A stretch of 64,000 nucleotides of DNA, from assembly GCF_005403045.1 (NCBI RefSeq), contig NZ_BJCL01000012.1:62001-126000 (forward strand). Reading direction: 5' to 3'. The notes under the pieces were generated by a model. The model did no database searches. It was not told the DNA's origin and saw only the letters and a list, made by a program, of their open reading frames with translations. A program made the position numbers and the translations under genes. The stretch's first letter is position 1; every line of letters starts with the position of its first letter. Of this stretch, positions 28,166-36,164 are shown piece by piece. The DNA comes from Pseudaquabacterium pictum (GTDB lineage Bacteria > Pseudomonadota > Gammaproteobacteria > Burkholderiales > Burkholderiaceae_C).

Positions 28166-29494
28166 ATGGCTCGAAAGACGGCGGCGAAACTCAACCTGCT
28201 GACGGTGCGCGAGGCGCAGACGGCAGGCGAGGGCGATCACACGGACGGCGGGGGCCTGCTGCTGCGGGTTCGGGGTGAATCGGCATCCTGGGTGCTGCGG
28301 TACACCGCCCCGACTGGCCGGCGGCGAGAGATGGGGCTCGGCGTGGCCCGGCGGAACAACGCGGCGGCCACCGGTGACAGCCTGACCACCGCCCGCCGGC
28401 TGGCGCATGAGGCCCGCGACCTGCTGCAGCGTGGCGGCGATCCCATCGACGAGCGCGACGGCCGGCGAGAGACGGCCCGCCAGGCCGAGCAGGCGCAGAA
28501 GGTGCAGAAGGCCCGCCAGCAGATGACGCTGGCCAGGGCAGCCCGGGACTATCACGAGCGGGTGATCGAGCCGACCCGCACCAGCAAGCACTCGGCGCAG
28601 TGGATCGCCTCCCTGGAGAACCACATGCCTGCGAGCCTGTGGCATGCCCCGGTCGACAGCATCGAGCCGCCGGCCCTGCTGGCCGCCCTGCTGGCGATCA
28701 AGCCCCACGAGCGGGCGCGCAACCTGACCAGCGGCGACAAGCTGCCCGAGACGCTGCAGCGAATCCGCCAGCGCCTGGATGCGGTGTTCGAGGATGCGAT
28801 CTTCCACCGCCGGTGCACCAGCAATCCCGCGGCGGCGATCCGCCGGAAGATGGCCGAGGCCCAGGACAAGCGCAAGCGGGGCGAGTTCCGGGCGCTGCCC
28901 TACCGAGAGGCGCCGGCCTTCATGCTGCAACTGCGCGAGGCCGAGGGCACCGCCGCCCGCTGCCTGGAGCTGGCCGTGTTGACCGCCGCCCGCACTGGCG
29001 AAGTGCTGGGCGCGACCTGGGGGGAGTTCGACCTCGACCGAGCGACCTGGGTTGTGCCCGCTGAAAGGATGAAGGGTGGTGAGCAGAACGGTGACCACAC
29101 CGTGCACCTGACGCCCCGCGCCGTCGAGATCCTGCAGGGGCAGCTGGGCCAGCACGCCGCCTGGGTGTTCCCGTCGCCGATGCTGAGTGCGGACGGAGAG
29201 GCCCGCCCGCTGTCCAACATGGCCATGCTCACGGTGCTGGACCGCATGGGCATGCGTGAGCGCACCACCGTGCATGGCCTGTGCCGCGCCACCTTCAGCA
29301 CCTGGGCCAACGAGACAGGCGCGGCCCGGCCCGACGTGATCGAGGCTTGTCTCGCCCACAACGAGGCCGACCGGGTGCGCGCCGCCTACAACCGGAGTCA
29401 GTTCACCCAGGAGCGCGCCGCCCTGCTGGTGGCGTGGGCCGAGTACCTGGCCGAGCTGCCCGCGTCCAACGTGGTGCCGCTGCGCGCAGCATGA
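28166..29494 (+). CDS. P4-type tyrosine integrase
   Basis: The 442-residue integrase drives insertion at and excision from tRNA-Ser. It has the DUF4102-like N-terminal arm-binding domain (DGGGLLLRVRGESASWVLRY), a helical core-binding domain (about 120-230) and the catalytic domain with Arg in LTAARTGEVLG (about residue 275), the HGLCR motif (about 369) and the final Tyr in AAYNRSQF (about 407). It lies 193 bp from attL and points into the element. Translation begins at ATG 28166 after a G-rich stretch. A nearby excisionase candidate is the HTH protein at 31858. Confidence 0.95.
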   Translation: MARKTAAKLNLLTVREAQTAGEGDHTDGGGLLLRVRGESASWVLRYTAPTGRRREMGLGVARRNNAAATGDSLTTARRLAHEARDLLQRGGDPIDERDGRRETARQAEQAQKVQKARQQMTLARAARDYHERVIEPTRTSKHSAQWIASLENHMPASLWHAPVDSIEPPALLAALLAIKPHERARNLTSGDKLPETLQRIRQRLDAVFEDAIFHRRCTSNPAAAIRRKMAEAQDKRKRGEFRALPYREAPAFMLQLREAEGTAARCLELAVLTAARTGEVLGATWGEFDLDRATWVVPAERMKGGEQNGDHTVHLTPRAVEILQGQLGQHAAWVFPSPMLSADGEARPLSNMAMLTVLDRMGMRERTTVHGLCRATFSTWANETGAARPDVIEACLAHNEADRVRAAYNRSQFTQERAALLVAWAEYLAELPASNVVPLRAA

Positions 29495-29502
29495 GTCACT
29501 GA

Positions 29503-29550
29503 GTTAGCGCATACAAAAAGCGCTTTTAGTCGTCAGAGTTTGCGCATACA
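29503..29550 (+). promoter_or_regulatory. Probable promoter/operator of the early gene block
   Basis: This AT-rich stretch between the integrase stop and the next gene holds a direct repeat GTTAGCGCATACA (29503-29515) and GTTTGCGCATACA (29538-29550), 35 bp apart, with a perfect 12-bp palindrome AAAAGCGCTTTT (29516-29527) between them. The second copy ends 9 bp before the next ATG, and TACATT there could be a -10 box of a transcript with almost no leader. The layout suggests a regulator-bound control region. Confidence 0.5.
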
Positions 29551-29559
29551 TTAACCCGC

Positions 29560-29754
29560 ATGCCGACGACAAAGACCACGACGAAGCCAGCAGCGAAGCG
29601 CCCGGGGCGCCCGTCACTGCAGGAGGGGGCAGAAACCGTGCCCGTGACCATCCGCATGACGCCGCCGCAGAAGGACAAGCTGGCCCGGCTGGGTGGCCCG
29701 CAGTGGGTGCGGACCAAGATCGACAAGGCACCGGAACCGGAGAAGAAGCAATGA
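29560..29754 (+). CDS. Small basic protein, possible ribbon-helix-helix DNA-binding
   Basis: This 64-residue protein starts with a Lys/Thr-rich tail containing an AT-hook-like KRPGRPS, then VPVTIRMTPPQKDKLARLGGPQWVRTKID, which has the strand-helix-helix pattern of small RHH-type proteins. It is the first gene after the repeat/palindrome region and may be the regulator acting there. It has no ribosome site that I can see. Its stop overlaps the next start (ATGA). I do not recognise a named family. Confidence 0.6.
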   Translation: MPTTKTTTKPAAKRPGRPSLQEGAETVPVTIRMTPPQKDKLARLGGPQWVRTKIDKAPEPEKKQ

Positions 29755-29927
29755 ACGCACGCGCCTTCGGCATCGGGCTTGCTGTCACCGCCCTGGTGTT
29801 CTTCATCGGTGCCGGCGCTGCTGTGCGCTTCATGGACACCGGGCCGGCGCTGCTGGTGGGGCTCACCACCTGGCTGGGGGCTGCGGCAGCTTTCGCCAAT
29901 GGCATGACCGGCGCCCGGCGCCGCTGA
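29751..29927 (+). CDS. Small two-helix membrane protein
   Basis: The 58-residue protein has two hydrophobic helices (FGIGLAVTALVFFIGAGAAV and GPALLVGLTTWLGAAAAFA) separated by a short polar loop, and ends in RRR. It overlaps the previous gene by 4 bp. Size and topology are like many phage and satellite membrane peptides, but no function can be named from sequence alone. Confidence 0.6.
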   Translation: MNARAFGIGLAVTALVFFIGAGAAVRFMDTGPALLVGLTTWLGAAAAFANGMTGARRR

Positions 29928-30030
29928 TCTTGAACCGGCGCCGCAGCGGTCCTGCGGCAAGGCGGCCGAGCCGGAAGGGTGAGAGCTTCCGGCCCGACCT
30001 GACAACCACCACGATCAACAGGAGATCGAA

Positions 30031-30447
30031 ATGACTGCTACCCCGATTGTCGCCGGCACCGAGCCGGCACTACTTGACCGCTGGGGCCGCCCCTGCCCCA
30101 TCGCTGACGCCCTGGATCGCTTCGACAGCTGCGGCTTTGAGTGCGTCGCAGCTGGGCGGAAGATGGAGACCTATCACCTGGTGCACACCATCGCCCGCAA
30201 GCTGGGCGAGCTGGTGGATCGCATGGAGACAGTCAACCACACGTTGGAGGCGATGGACGAGAAGCTGGGCGGCAGCACCGACCACGACGCGGCCCGTGCG
30301 CTGATTGAAGTGGTCAGCTCCTACCACACGCAAACCGCGAATCGGGCCTTCGAGCTGGGCGGCATGGTGATGGCTGCGCTTGAGCGTGGCGGCATGGTCG
30401 GTGCCAGCGCCAGCGCCAGCGCCAGGACGGAGAAGGCCCATGGCTGA
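30031..30447 (+). CDS. Hypothetical protein (138 aa)
   Basis: A well-placed AGGAG at 30020-30024 supports the start. The protein has a tryptophan-containing N-terminal part with two Cys (RPCPIADAL, SCGFECVAAGRK), then a helical stretch (HTIARKLGELVDRMETVNHTLEAM) likely to form a coiled coil, and an Ala/Ser-rich tail. No family is recognised. It overlaps the next gene by 8 bp and belongs to the tightly packed left block of the element. Confidence 0.6.
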   Translation: MTATPIVAGTEPALLDRWGRPCPIADALDRFDSCGFECVAAGRKMETYHLVHTIARKLGELVDRMETVNHTLEAMDEKLGGSTDHDAARALIEVVSSYHTQTANRAFELGGMVMAALERGGMVGASASASARTEKAHG

Positions 30448-30751
30448 CCTCATCCCCCTGGTGCCCCCGCACGAAAGCCAGCACCGCACCGGCGGCAGTG
30501 TCGGTGTCGAGACCGACTGCGCAGTGATGGTGAATCCGGCCGCGTCGCTCACCGCCTTGATGGCTGCGACGCAGTCGCGCGCCGCGCTGCTGTACGCGCA
30601 GCTCGACGAGTGGACCTGCGCGCATCCTGGGACCGACACGACCGCCGAGAAGCTGGCCACGTTCCTGGCGCCCACTGCCTACGAGCTGCAGGCACTGATG
30701 GAAGTCATGCGGCTGAAGGTTGCCGCGCTGGAGGGCCCGCGCAATGGCTGA
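30440..30751 (+). CDS. Hypothetical protein (103 aa)
   Basis: The start overlaps the previous stop by 8 bp (ATGGCTGA). The sequence has a Pro/His N-terminus and two helices (SLTALMAATQSRAALLYAQLDEW and AYELQALMEVMRLKVAAL). It resembles small phage accessory proteins in composition only. The same 8-bp start/stop overlap occurs at the next junction, which argues for coupled translation. Confidence 0.55.
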   Translation: MADLIPLVPPHESQHRTGGSVGVETDCAVMVNPAASLTALMAATQSRAALLYAQLDEWTCAHPGTDTTAEKLATFLAPTAYELQALMEVMRLKVAALEGPRNG

Positions 30752-31268
30752 CCTCAACCAACGGCGCGCCCGGAAGCCGAAGCAGTTGGGCGGGTTCGAC
30801 CGGTTCCGCAGCGCCATCCTGGCCGATGGTGGCCAGTCGCTGGTGAAGCAGGAGCCATGCGCTTGGCCGTTCCGAGTGCTGGACATGGCCGATGTCTCGC
30901 TGACCTTGATTCCAGACGGCGAACTTGTGACCGCGCGATACGCTGGACCGGTGAACGCATCGTTCCTGCTGATGGGGCATGCTTGGGCTCAGGCATCTGT
31001 CCGCACCTTCGCCCGCGCCGTGGTGTTGGACTTCACCCAGGCCAGCATCCACTTCAAGGGAAGCGACCTTGACGCGGCGTTGAACTGTCTGTCGGCCGAG
31101 CATCGGACGCTCCCTCGTGCGCTGCTGGTCCAACCGAGACACGCGGGCATGTTCAAGGAGTTCGCCCAGCGGATCGCTGTGAGCCAGGGCATCCTTCAGC
31201 GCGGGTTCTTTGACCGGGCCCAGGCAGAAGCGTGGGTGCTTGAAGCAGCAGCCCGGCCATACGACTGA
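30744..31268 (+). CDS. Hypothetical protein with SpoIIAA-like pattern
   Basis: The 174-residue protein has a basic N-terminus (NQRRARKPKQLGGFDRF) and then an alternating strand-helix region: VSLTLIPDGELVTARYAGPV, FARAVVLDFTQASIHF, and near the end GFFDRAQAEAWVLEAA, which recalls the last helix of SpoIIAA/STAS-like proteins. The resemblance is weak. Start overlaps the previous stop by 8 bp. Function unknown. Confidence 0.55.
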   Translation: MADLNQRRARKPKQLGGFDRFRSAILADGGQSLVKQEPCAWPFRVLDMADVSLTLIPDGELVTARYAGPVNASFLLMGHAWAQASVRTFARAVVLDFTQASIHFKGSDLDAALNCLSAEHRTLPRALLVQPRHAGMFKEFAQRIAVSQGILQRGFFDRAQAEAWVLEAAARPYD

Positions 31269-31279
31269 GCGCCTTCGGC

Positions 31280-31816
31280 ATGGCCAAACCCAAGACCGGG
31301 CCCACCAGCCCGGCCAGCACTGCGGCAACGTCGGGAGACGTGGCCAAGGCTGCCGCCAAGTCGAAGGGCGGCAGACCACCCAACACCGCCCGCCGCGGCA
31401 TCAGGCAGCAGGACGAGGCAATCGCAGCGGCCGTCACCACCATGTGGGCGCTTGGCTGGCCGCGGCGCGATGCCTGCAAGGCTGTAGCCGCTGCAGCCAC
31501 CGGGATCTGGAGCAGCCGCGACCTGAGCGCTGATGGTGTCGAGGCGATCCACGAGCGGTGCAGCGATGCCTACGGCAGCGGCCGAGCGCCGAAGCTGGGG
31601 CGGATTGACCTAGCCTGGAGGCGCGACAGGGCCAGCCGCGCCAGTGTCGACCACCTTCCACCCGTCGAGATGGCGGCAATGCTGCTGGTGCGCCAGGGGC
31701 TGCTGCCAGAGCCGCCGCCGGCCGAGGATGGTGGCTTCTTGGGTGGGGATGCACCACTGACCGCCGGAGCGCACCGGGACTACCTGCTCAGCCGCATCAA
31801 GGTCAAAAAGGGGTAA
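31280..31816 (+). CDS. Hypothetical basic protein with AT-hook-like motif (178 aa)
   Basis: The N-terminal 45 residues are Lys/Ala/Thr-rich and include KGGRPPNTARRGIRQQ, an AT-hook-like sequence. A helical region follows (MWALGWPRRDACKAVAAAATG), reading like a helix-turn-helix. The C-terminal half has VDHLPPVEMAAMLLVRQGLLPEPP. It may bind DNA, but no family is recognised. It lies 11 bp after the previous gene. Confidence 0.5.
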   Translation: MAKPKTGPTSPASTAATSGDVAKAAAKSKGGRPPNTARRGIRQQDEAIAAAVTTMWALGWPRRDACKAVAAAATGIWSSRDLSADGVEAIHERCSDAYGSGRAPKLGRIDLAWRRDRASRASVDHLPPVEMAAMLLVRQGLLPEPPPAEDGGFLGGDAPLTAGAHRDYLLSRIKVKKG

Positions 31817-31857
31817 ACAACCCCTCGGTTCAACTGCCGTTCTAGAGACTCCGCCGC

Positions 31858-32244
31858 ATGGCTGCTAGGTGCAGCGACGGAGCGCGAACAGTGTTGAATC
31901 CAGATGATGGCGGACAGGGCAGCAGCCAAACCACCAGCAACGGCAGGGCTTCCAGCCCAGCGACCCGCCAATCCCCCGTTCGTTCCGCCACCGCGGCGCT
32001 ACTGACCGATGAGCAGGCCGCCCGGGACGTGCTGGGAATGTCGGCCCGCAAGTTCGCCGACGTGATGAAGGAGCCTTGGATGCCGAGGCCGGTGGTTCTC
32101 GGCCCGCGCATGCGTCGGTGGGTTCGCTCCGAACTGGAGGCAGCGATCCTCAACGCGCCGCGCCAGGCGAACCCTGGCAGCGAACCGGCCCAGCTGCGCC
32201 GCGCCAAGATTGACCGCATGAAGGCCCGCGGGGTGCCGGCATGA
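31858..32244 (+). CDS. AlpA/MerR-like helix-turn-helix protein, possible excisionase
   Basis: After a Ser/Thr-rich lead of about 45 residues comes a compact winged-HTH-like segment: LLTDEQAARDVLGMSARKFADVM, then PWMPRPVVLGPRMRRWVRSELEAAI. This is the usual layout of AlpA and small phage excisionases, which bend attachment-site DNA and can activate integrase expression. The start is uncertain because the lead shows no homology and lacks a clear ribosome site. It overlaps the next gene by 4 bp. Confidence 0.65.
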   Translation: MAARCSDGARTVLNPDDGGQGSSQTTSNGRASSPATRQSPVRSATAALLTDEQAARDVLGMSARKFADVMKEPWMPRPVVLGPRMRRWVRSELEAAILNAPRQANPGSEPAQLRRAKIDRMKARGVPA

Positions 32245-32456
32245 ACGCCCGGACCACACCACCGCCCGCCCGGTCGCCCGAAGCGCGCACCGCAGATGCA
32301 CTCGCGCTTGTCGCGTGGCAGCTGGGCGAAGTCACGGACCTGCTGGAAACCCAGGGCGCCCAGCCCGCCGGGCTGCCTGTGGGCGGCGTGATCGAACTGG
32401 AGTACACGGCATGGAATGGCCGGCGCCAGCAGCTGATCGTGAGGCGCACCAAATGA
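32241..32456 (+). CDS. Hypothetical small protein (71 aa)
   Basis: Its ATG overlaps the previous stop (ATGA) and its stop overlaps the next ATG in the same way. The sequence has a Pro/Arg N-terminus, a helix (ADALALVAWQLGEVTDLL) and two strands (GVIELEYTAW, RRQQLIVRRTK). No family is recognised. Its place in the overlapping chain is the main evidence that it is real. Confidence 0.55.
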   Translation: MNARTTPPPARSPEARTADALALVAWQLGEVTDLLETQGAQPAGLPVGGVIELEYTAWNGRRQQLIVRRTK

Positions 32457-32716
32457 GCCCCGACACGCTGGAAATGCTGCAGATGCTCAGCGTTGCGCTG
32501 CCGGTGATCGAGCAGGACGAGCAACGACGGGCGGCACTGGTCAAGCGCCAGGCGACTGCCACCGCTCGTGCTGCCCTGATCGGTGCCATCGTCACGCCGA
32601 GCCACAACGACCGCGGGCAACCGACCTGGCTGCTGAGCCGCTGGAGCCTCACCCGGGAGTTCGCCAGCCTGGACGAGCTCGAGGCGCTGCTCACGCGCAT
32701 GGGGGCGGCTGCATGA
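32453..32716 (+). CDS. Hypothetical small protein (87 aa)
   Basis: Linked by 4-bp overlaps to both neighbours. Predicted mostly helical (LEMLQMLSVALPVIEQDEQRRAALVKRQ), then WLLSRWSLTREFASLDELEALL. It directly precedes the primase-helicase and may serve replication. No family is recognised. Confidence 0.55.
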   Translation: MSPDTLEMLQMLSVALPVIEQDEQRRAALVKRQATATARAALIGAIVTPSHNDRGQPTWLLSRWSLTREFASLDELEALLTRMGAAA

Positions 32717-34935
32717 GTGGCATGGCCGACCTGGCGCGAGCCCGCGACGCTCTGCAGGCCATCCCCCCCGATCTGCCGCGGGATGAGTGGGTGCGCGCCG
32801 GCATGGCTGCCAAGGCCGCGGGCCTGAGCTTCGAGGACTTCGACAGCTGGAGCGCCCAGGCCGACAGCTACAACGCCGCTGCAGCCCGCGACACTTGGCG
32901 CAGCATCAAGGACGGCAAGGGCATCGGCCCGGGAACGCTGTTCCACCTGGCAGCCGGCGCCGGCTGGCGGCCGGATGGAGCCCGCCCGGGAGCTGGGCGC
33001 AAGGTCCAACAGCAGCGCGAGAGCGCGCCAGTGCCGACCCAGCGCAGCACGGGGGCCGCCGAGGTGTGGGCGCGGTGCCTGCCTGCGACTTCCGATCACC
33101 CGTACGTAGTCGCCAAGGACGGCGCGCCGCATGGTCTGCGCGTGGTGCCGGCCGGCGACCCGCTCTGCATTGCTCGCTCATCGGTGGCCGGGTGGCTGGT
33201 GGTGCCAGTGCTCCCGCTGAGCGGCGGCGAGCCGGTGAGTCTGCAGTTCATCCCGCCGCCCGGCTCCGGCAAGAAACTGAATCTGCGCGGCGCTCCTATG
33301 GCCGGCGTCTTCGTGGTGGGCGACCTGCAGCCCGGCGGGCTGGCCTACGTGGTCGAGGGCATCGGCCAGGCTTGGGCATGTTGGAAGGCAACCGGCGCCG
33401 CTGCTGTGGTGGCCTTCGGCTGGGGCAACGTCAAGCGCGTGGCCGCCGAGCTGCGCGAACGCGACCCCGCTGCGCGTGTGGTGCTGGTGCCGGATGCCGG
33501 CAAGGAGGCCGACGCGGTCGCAGTGGCCGCAGAGCTGGGCGTCGAGGTGGTGACGATGCCGGCGGGCAGTCCCGACAACTTCGACGCGAACGACTACGCG
33601 AGGGCTGAGGGCTTTGACGCGCTGGAGGTGCTGCTGGCCAGCACCCTGCCGGCAGCAGGTCCGGCAACGTTGCCGGACCCCTGGCGCGTGGTGCCGCTGG
33701 ATGACCTCGACAGCGCCGAGCTGCCGCAGCAGCAATGGGCTTGGCACGGGTACATCCCGGCCGGTGAGGTGACGATGCTCGGTGCCCACGGCGGGACAGG
33801 CAAGAGCACCATTGCGCTGATGCTGGCTGCTGCGGTGCCGCGTGGTGCGCCGCTGTTCGGGGTGGCGACAACACCGGCGCCGGTGGTGTTCTTCAGCGCC
33901 GAGGATGGCGCGGACACCGTGCGCCGCCGGCTTCGGCATGTGCTGCGCGCCGCGGGTCTGTCAGCGGCCGATCTGGCTGGCATGGTCACCGTGCTGGATG
34001 CCACCCACGGCGCGCCTGAGCTTGGTTCGCCCATGACGGATGCAGCTGGCCGGCAGACCTTCGGGCCGACCCCGACCGGCGAACGGCTGCGCGAGTTCCT
34101 GGCGGACAAGCCCGGCGCGCTGCTGATCGTCGACAACGCCAGCGACACGATGGGCGGCAATGAGAACGCACGGCCCGAGGTGCGGGCCTTCGTTCGGCTG
34201 CTGGCCAGCATGGTGCGCGACACCGGCGGCGCCGTGCTGCTGCTGGCCCACGTCGACAAGGGAACCAGCCGCGGCGAGCGCTCGGGCAGCGAGGGCTACT
34301 CGGGCTCGACTGCCTGGCACAACAGCGCACGGTCCCGCCTGTACCTGTCCAGGGACAAGGACGGAACGCTGTTGCTGGAGCACCAGAAGAACAACCTCGG
34401 ACCGCTGCGCGAGCCGTTGCGGCTGGTGTGGCCCGCCGATGGGCTGCCGACGCTGGATCAACCGCTGAGCGGGACAGTGCAGCGGATCGCCAGCGACAAC
34501 GACACCCGGGCTCTGCTGCGCCTGGTGCACGAGTTCACCGGGCGCCGCGAGTTCGTCACCACCGCGACCAACAGCCGCACCCATGCCGGCGTCCTGATGC
34601 GGGGTGAGGCTTCATTCCCCCGCCGGCTGAACAACGGCCAGGTGTTCGACCTGCTGCGCAACGCTGAGCGGCGCGGCTGGCTGCAGAAAGTCGAGTACCG
34701 GGGCAGCGACCGGAAGCCGCGGGAGCGCTGGCAGGTGACGCCGGCCGGTGCACAGGTGGCCGACATCGCAGACTTTGCGGCGACTGCGGCGACTGCGGCG
34801 ACTTCAGATGATCCCGCAGCCACCGCACCGGGCGCGGCGAGTCCCGCGGAGCCTGCGGCGACTGCGGCGACTTCGCCGCCGGGGGGTATGGGGGGAACAG
34901 CGCGCACACAAGTCACCGCGGAGACCACCCCATGA
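32713..34935 (+). CDS. Primase-helicase (PriCT-Toprim-RecA-like ATPase)
   Basis: This 740-residue protein is the replication core of the element. Residues 8-78 match the PriCT_2 primase-associated domain (LPRDEWVRAGMAAKAAGLSFEDF...GIGPGTLFHLA). Residues about 205-300 look like a TOPRIM domain with the Glu in VVEGIGQAWACW and VVLVPDAGKEADA where DxD is usual. From about 345 comes a RepA/AAA_25 type ATPase: Walker A GAHGGTGKST (357-366), FFSAEDG, Walker B LLIVDN, and LLLAHVDKG. A winged-helix part (580-690) and an Ala/Thr tail of simple repeats (FAATAATAATS) follow. It joins its neighbours by 4-bp overlaps. Confidence 0.88.
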   Translation: MSGMADLARARDALQAIPPDLPRDEWVRAGMAAKAAGLSFEDFDSWSAQADSYNAAAARDTWRSIKDGKGIGPGTLFHLAAGAGWRPDGARPGAGRKVQQQRESAPVPTQRSTGAAEVWARCLPATSDHPYVVAKDGAPHGLRVVPAGDPLCIARSSVAGWLVVPVLPLSGGEPVSLQFIPPPGSGKKLNLRGAPMAGVFVVGDLQPGGLAYVVEGIGQAWACWKATGAAAVVAFGWGNVKRVAAELRERDPAARVVLVPDAGKEADAVAVAAELGVEVVTMPAGSPDNFDANDYARAEGFDALEVLLASTLPAAGPATLPDPWRVVPLDDLDSAELPQQQWAWHGYIPAGEVTMLGAHGGTGKSTIALMLAAAVPRGAPLFGVATTPAPVVFFSAEDGADTVRRRLRHVLRAAGLSAADLAGMVTVLDATHGAPELGSPMTDAAGRQTFGPTPTGERLREFLADKPGALLIVDNASDTMGGNENARPEVRAFVRLLASMVRDTGGAVLLLAHVDKGTSRGERSGSEGYSGSTAWHNSARSRLYLSRDKDGTLLLEHQKNNLGPLREPLRLVWPADGLPTLDQPLSGTVQRIASDNDTRALLRLVHEFTGRREFVTTATNSRTHAGVLMRGEASFPRRLNNGQVFDLLRNAERRGWLQKVEYRGSDRKPRERWQVTPAGAQVADIADFAATAATAATSDDPAATAPGAASPAEPAATAATSPPGGMGGTARTQVTAETTP

Positions 34936-35165
34936 GCGCCGAAGCCGCCTTCACTCGCTCCTGGCGCGTGGGTGCCTACCGGGCCACCCTGAGCTGCCCG
35001 AGGCCGCGCCCTGGCGTGACTGCTTCCGCCTGCATCGAATGGGAGCCGAGCATCCCGCAGCGCATGACACCCGCTGAGGTGACCGAGTACCGAGCCGGCC
35101 GCGATTCCGCGCTGGCAGACCTTGCCCGAGAGCTGCGCGTGAGCGTGGCAGTGGTTGACCTGTAG
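34932..35165 (+). CDS. Hypothetical small protein (77 aa)
   Basis: The ATG overlaps the primase-helicase stop by 4 bp. The protein has a strand-rich start (WRVGAYRATLSC), SACIEWEPSIP, and a helical end (VTEYRAGRDSALADLARELRVSVAVV). This pattern occurs in short genes next to phage replication genes, but I cannot name a family. Confidence 0.55.
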   Translation: MSAEAAFTRSWRVGAYRATLSCPRPRPGVTASACIEWEPSIPQRMTPAEVTEYRAGRDSALADLARELRVSVAVVDL

Positions 35166-35176
35166 GAGCGCGCCAA

Positions 35177-35446
35177 GTGGCAGCGAACGACATGCGAGAC
35201 GAAGACGAAACCCGCGCCAATGCTGGCGATCCGGCTGCACCCCCCGCCCGGATGCGGCTGCCGCTGAAGACGATGGACGACGTGAAGGCCGAGCTGGCGC
35301 GCCTGTATCGCGACGGCAAGGCCGGGAAGCGCGACATTGCCGACGTGTCGAAGCTGGCCAACGTGCTGAGCATCCTCGGGCGGCTGATCGAGGGCGCCGA
35401 GCTGGCAGACCGCATCGCGGCGCTGGAAGAAGGGTCCAAGCGATGA
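35177..35446 (+). CDS. Hypothetical small protein (89 aa)
   Basis: The GTG at 35177 has AGGAG at 35164-35168, which decides the start over the ATG at 35192. After an acidic lead the sequence PLKTMDDVKAELARLYRDGKAGKRDIADVSKLANVLSILGRLIEG forms a helical repeat common in small phage terminase-adjacent or accessory proteins. The function is unknown. It overlaps the next gene by 4 bp. Confidence 0.55.
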   Translation: MAANDMRDEDETRANAGDPAAPPARMRLPLKTMDDVKAELARLYRDGKAGKRDIADVSKLANVLSILGRLIEGAELADRIAALEEGSKR

Positions 35447-35700
35447 CACACCCCATGCGCGCCCGCGTGCGCCGTCTGGAGCAGCGCATTGCAGAGGCCA
35501 CCCGCCCAGGCATCGCCCAGTTGCTGCGCGAGGCCCGCGAGCGATTGAAGGAGCGCCGCGAGACGACGCCGCCCGAGGTCATCAAGGCCGAGGACAGGGC
35601 AAGGTGGGAGCAACTCGCCGCCCGCACGGACGACGACAGCATCGCGGTATGGCTGGCCCGCGCGCGCCTGCGGCTGCTGGCTGAAGAGGGCAAGGATTGA
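35443..35700 (+). CDS. Hypothetical coiled-coil protein (85 aa)
   Basis: Very charged and helical: RARVRRLEQRIAEATRPG, LREARERLKERRETTPPEV. It overlaps both neighbours by 4 bp. No family is recognised. Confidence 0.5.
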   Translation: MTHPMRARVRRLEQRIAEATRPGIAQLLREARERLKERRETTPPEVIKAEDRARWEQLAARTDDDSIAVWLARARLRLLAEEGKD

Positions 35701-36164
35701 CACCCGCCGAGCGCGCCCGCTGGCTGCGCGCCGCTGCACAGTGGCTGCCCACGGTCCCCGCCCTGGCCGGGACTGCTGGCGCGCCGTTCGTGGCCGGCGT
35801 GCTTGAGCAGCTGGCCCGCGCCCAGGCCGCGCCGCTGACCTTCCGCCAGCTGGGCCCTGCGCGCTGGCTGATCGGCACGGACAGCCCGGCAGAGTTCGAG
35901 GCCGACCTGATGGGCCTGCGGGCGGCATGGACTGCCATCGATGCGGGACGGGGGCAAACAGTGATGGCGAGCGACTTCGCCGCGCCTGGTGCGCGACAGC
36001 CCGCGAACGTGGTGCGGGCTGCGATCCGTGAGACGGCAGCGCCATGGGTCGAGCGTGAAACGGGCTCATGGGATCTGGCCGCCGCGCTGCGGAGCATCAC
36101 CATCGAGCGCGGGGCGCTGCGGTACCGGCCGGTGCATGGGGCTCGGGCGATCATCACCCGCTGA
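35697..36164 (+). CDS. Hypothetical protein (155 aa), TTG start
   Basis: The start is TTG at 35697, overlapping the previous stop (TTGA) and just after AAGGA; no ATG gives a better start. The protein has TPAERARWLRAAAQWLPTVPALAG, then LGPARWLIGTDSPAEFEADLMGLRAAW, and a C-terminal strand region. It is the last gene of the overlapping left block; a 327-bp gap follows. Confidence 0.5.
   Translation: MTPAERARWLRAAAQWLPTVPALAGTAGAPFVAGVLEQLARAQAAPLTFRQLGPARWLIGTDSPAEFEADLMGLRAAWTAIDAGRGQTVMASDFAAPGARQPANVVRAAIRETAAPWVERETGSWDLAAALRSITIERGALRYRPVHGARAIITR

Noticed and set aside
34099-34107. A further copy of the arm-type repeat CTGGCGGAC.
   Set aside because: Single copy within the primase-helicase coding sequence, no 12-bp partner; it is probably coincidental.
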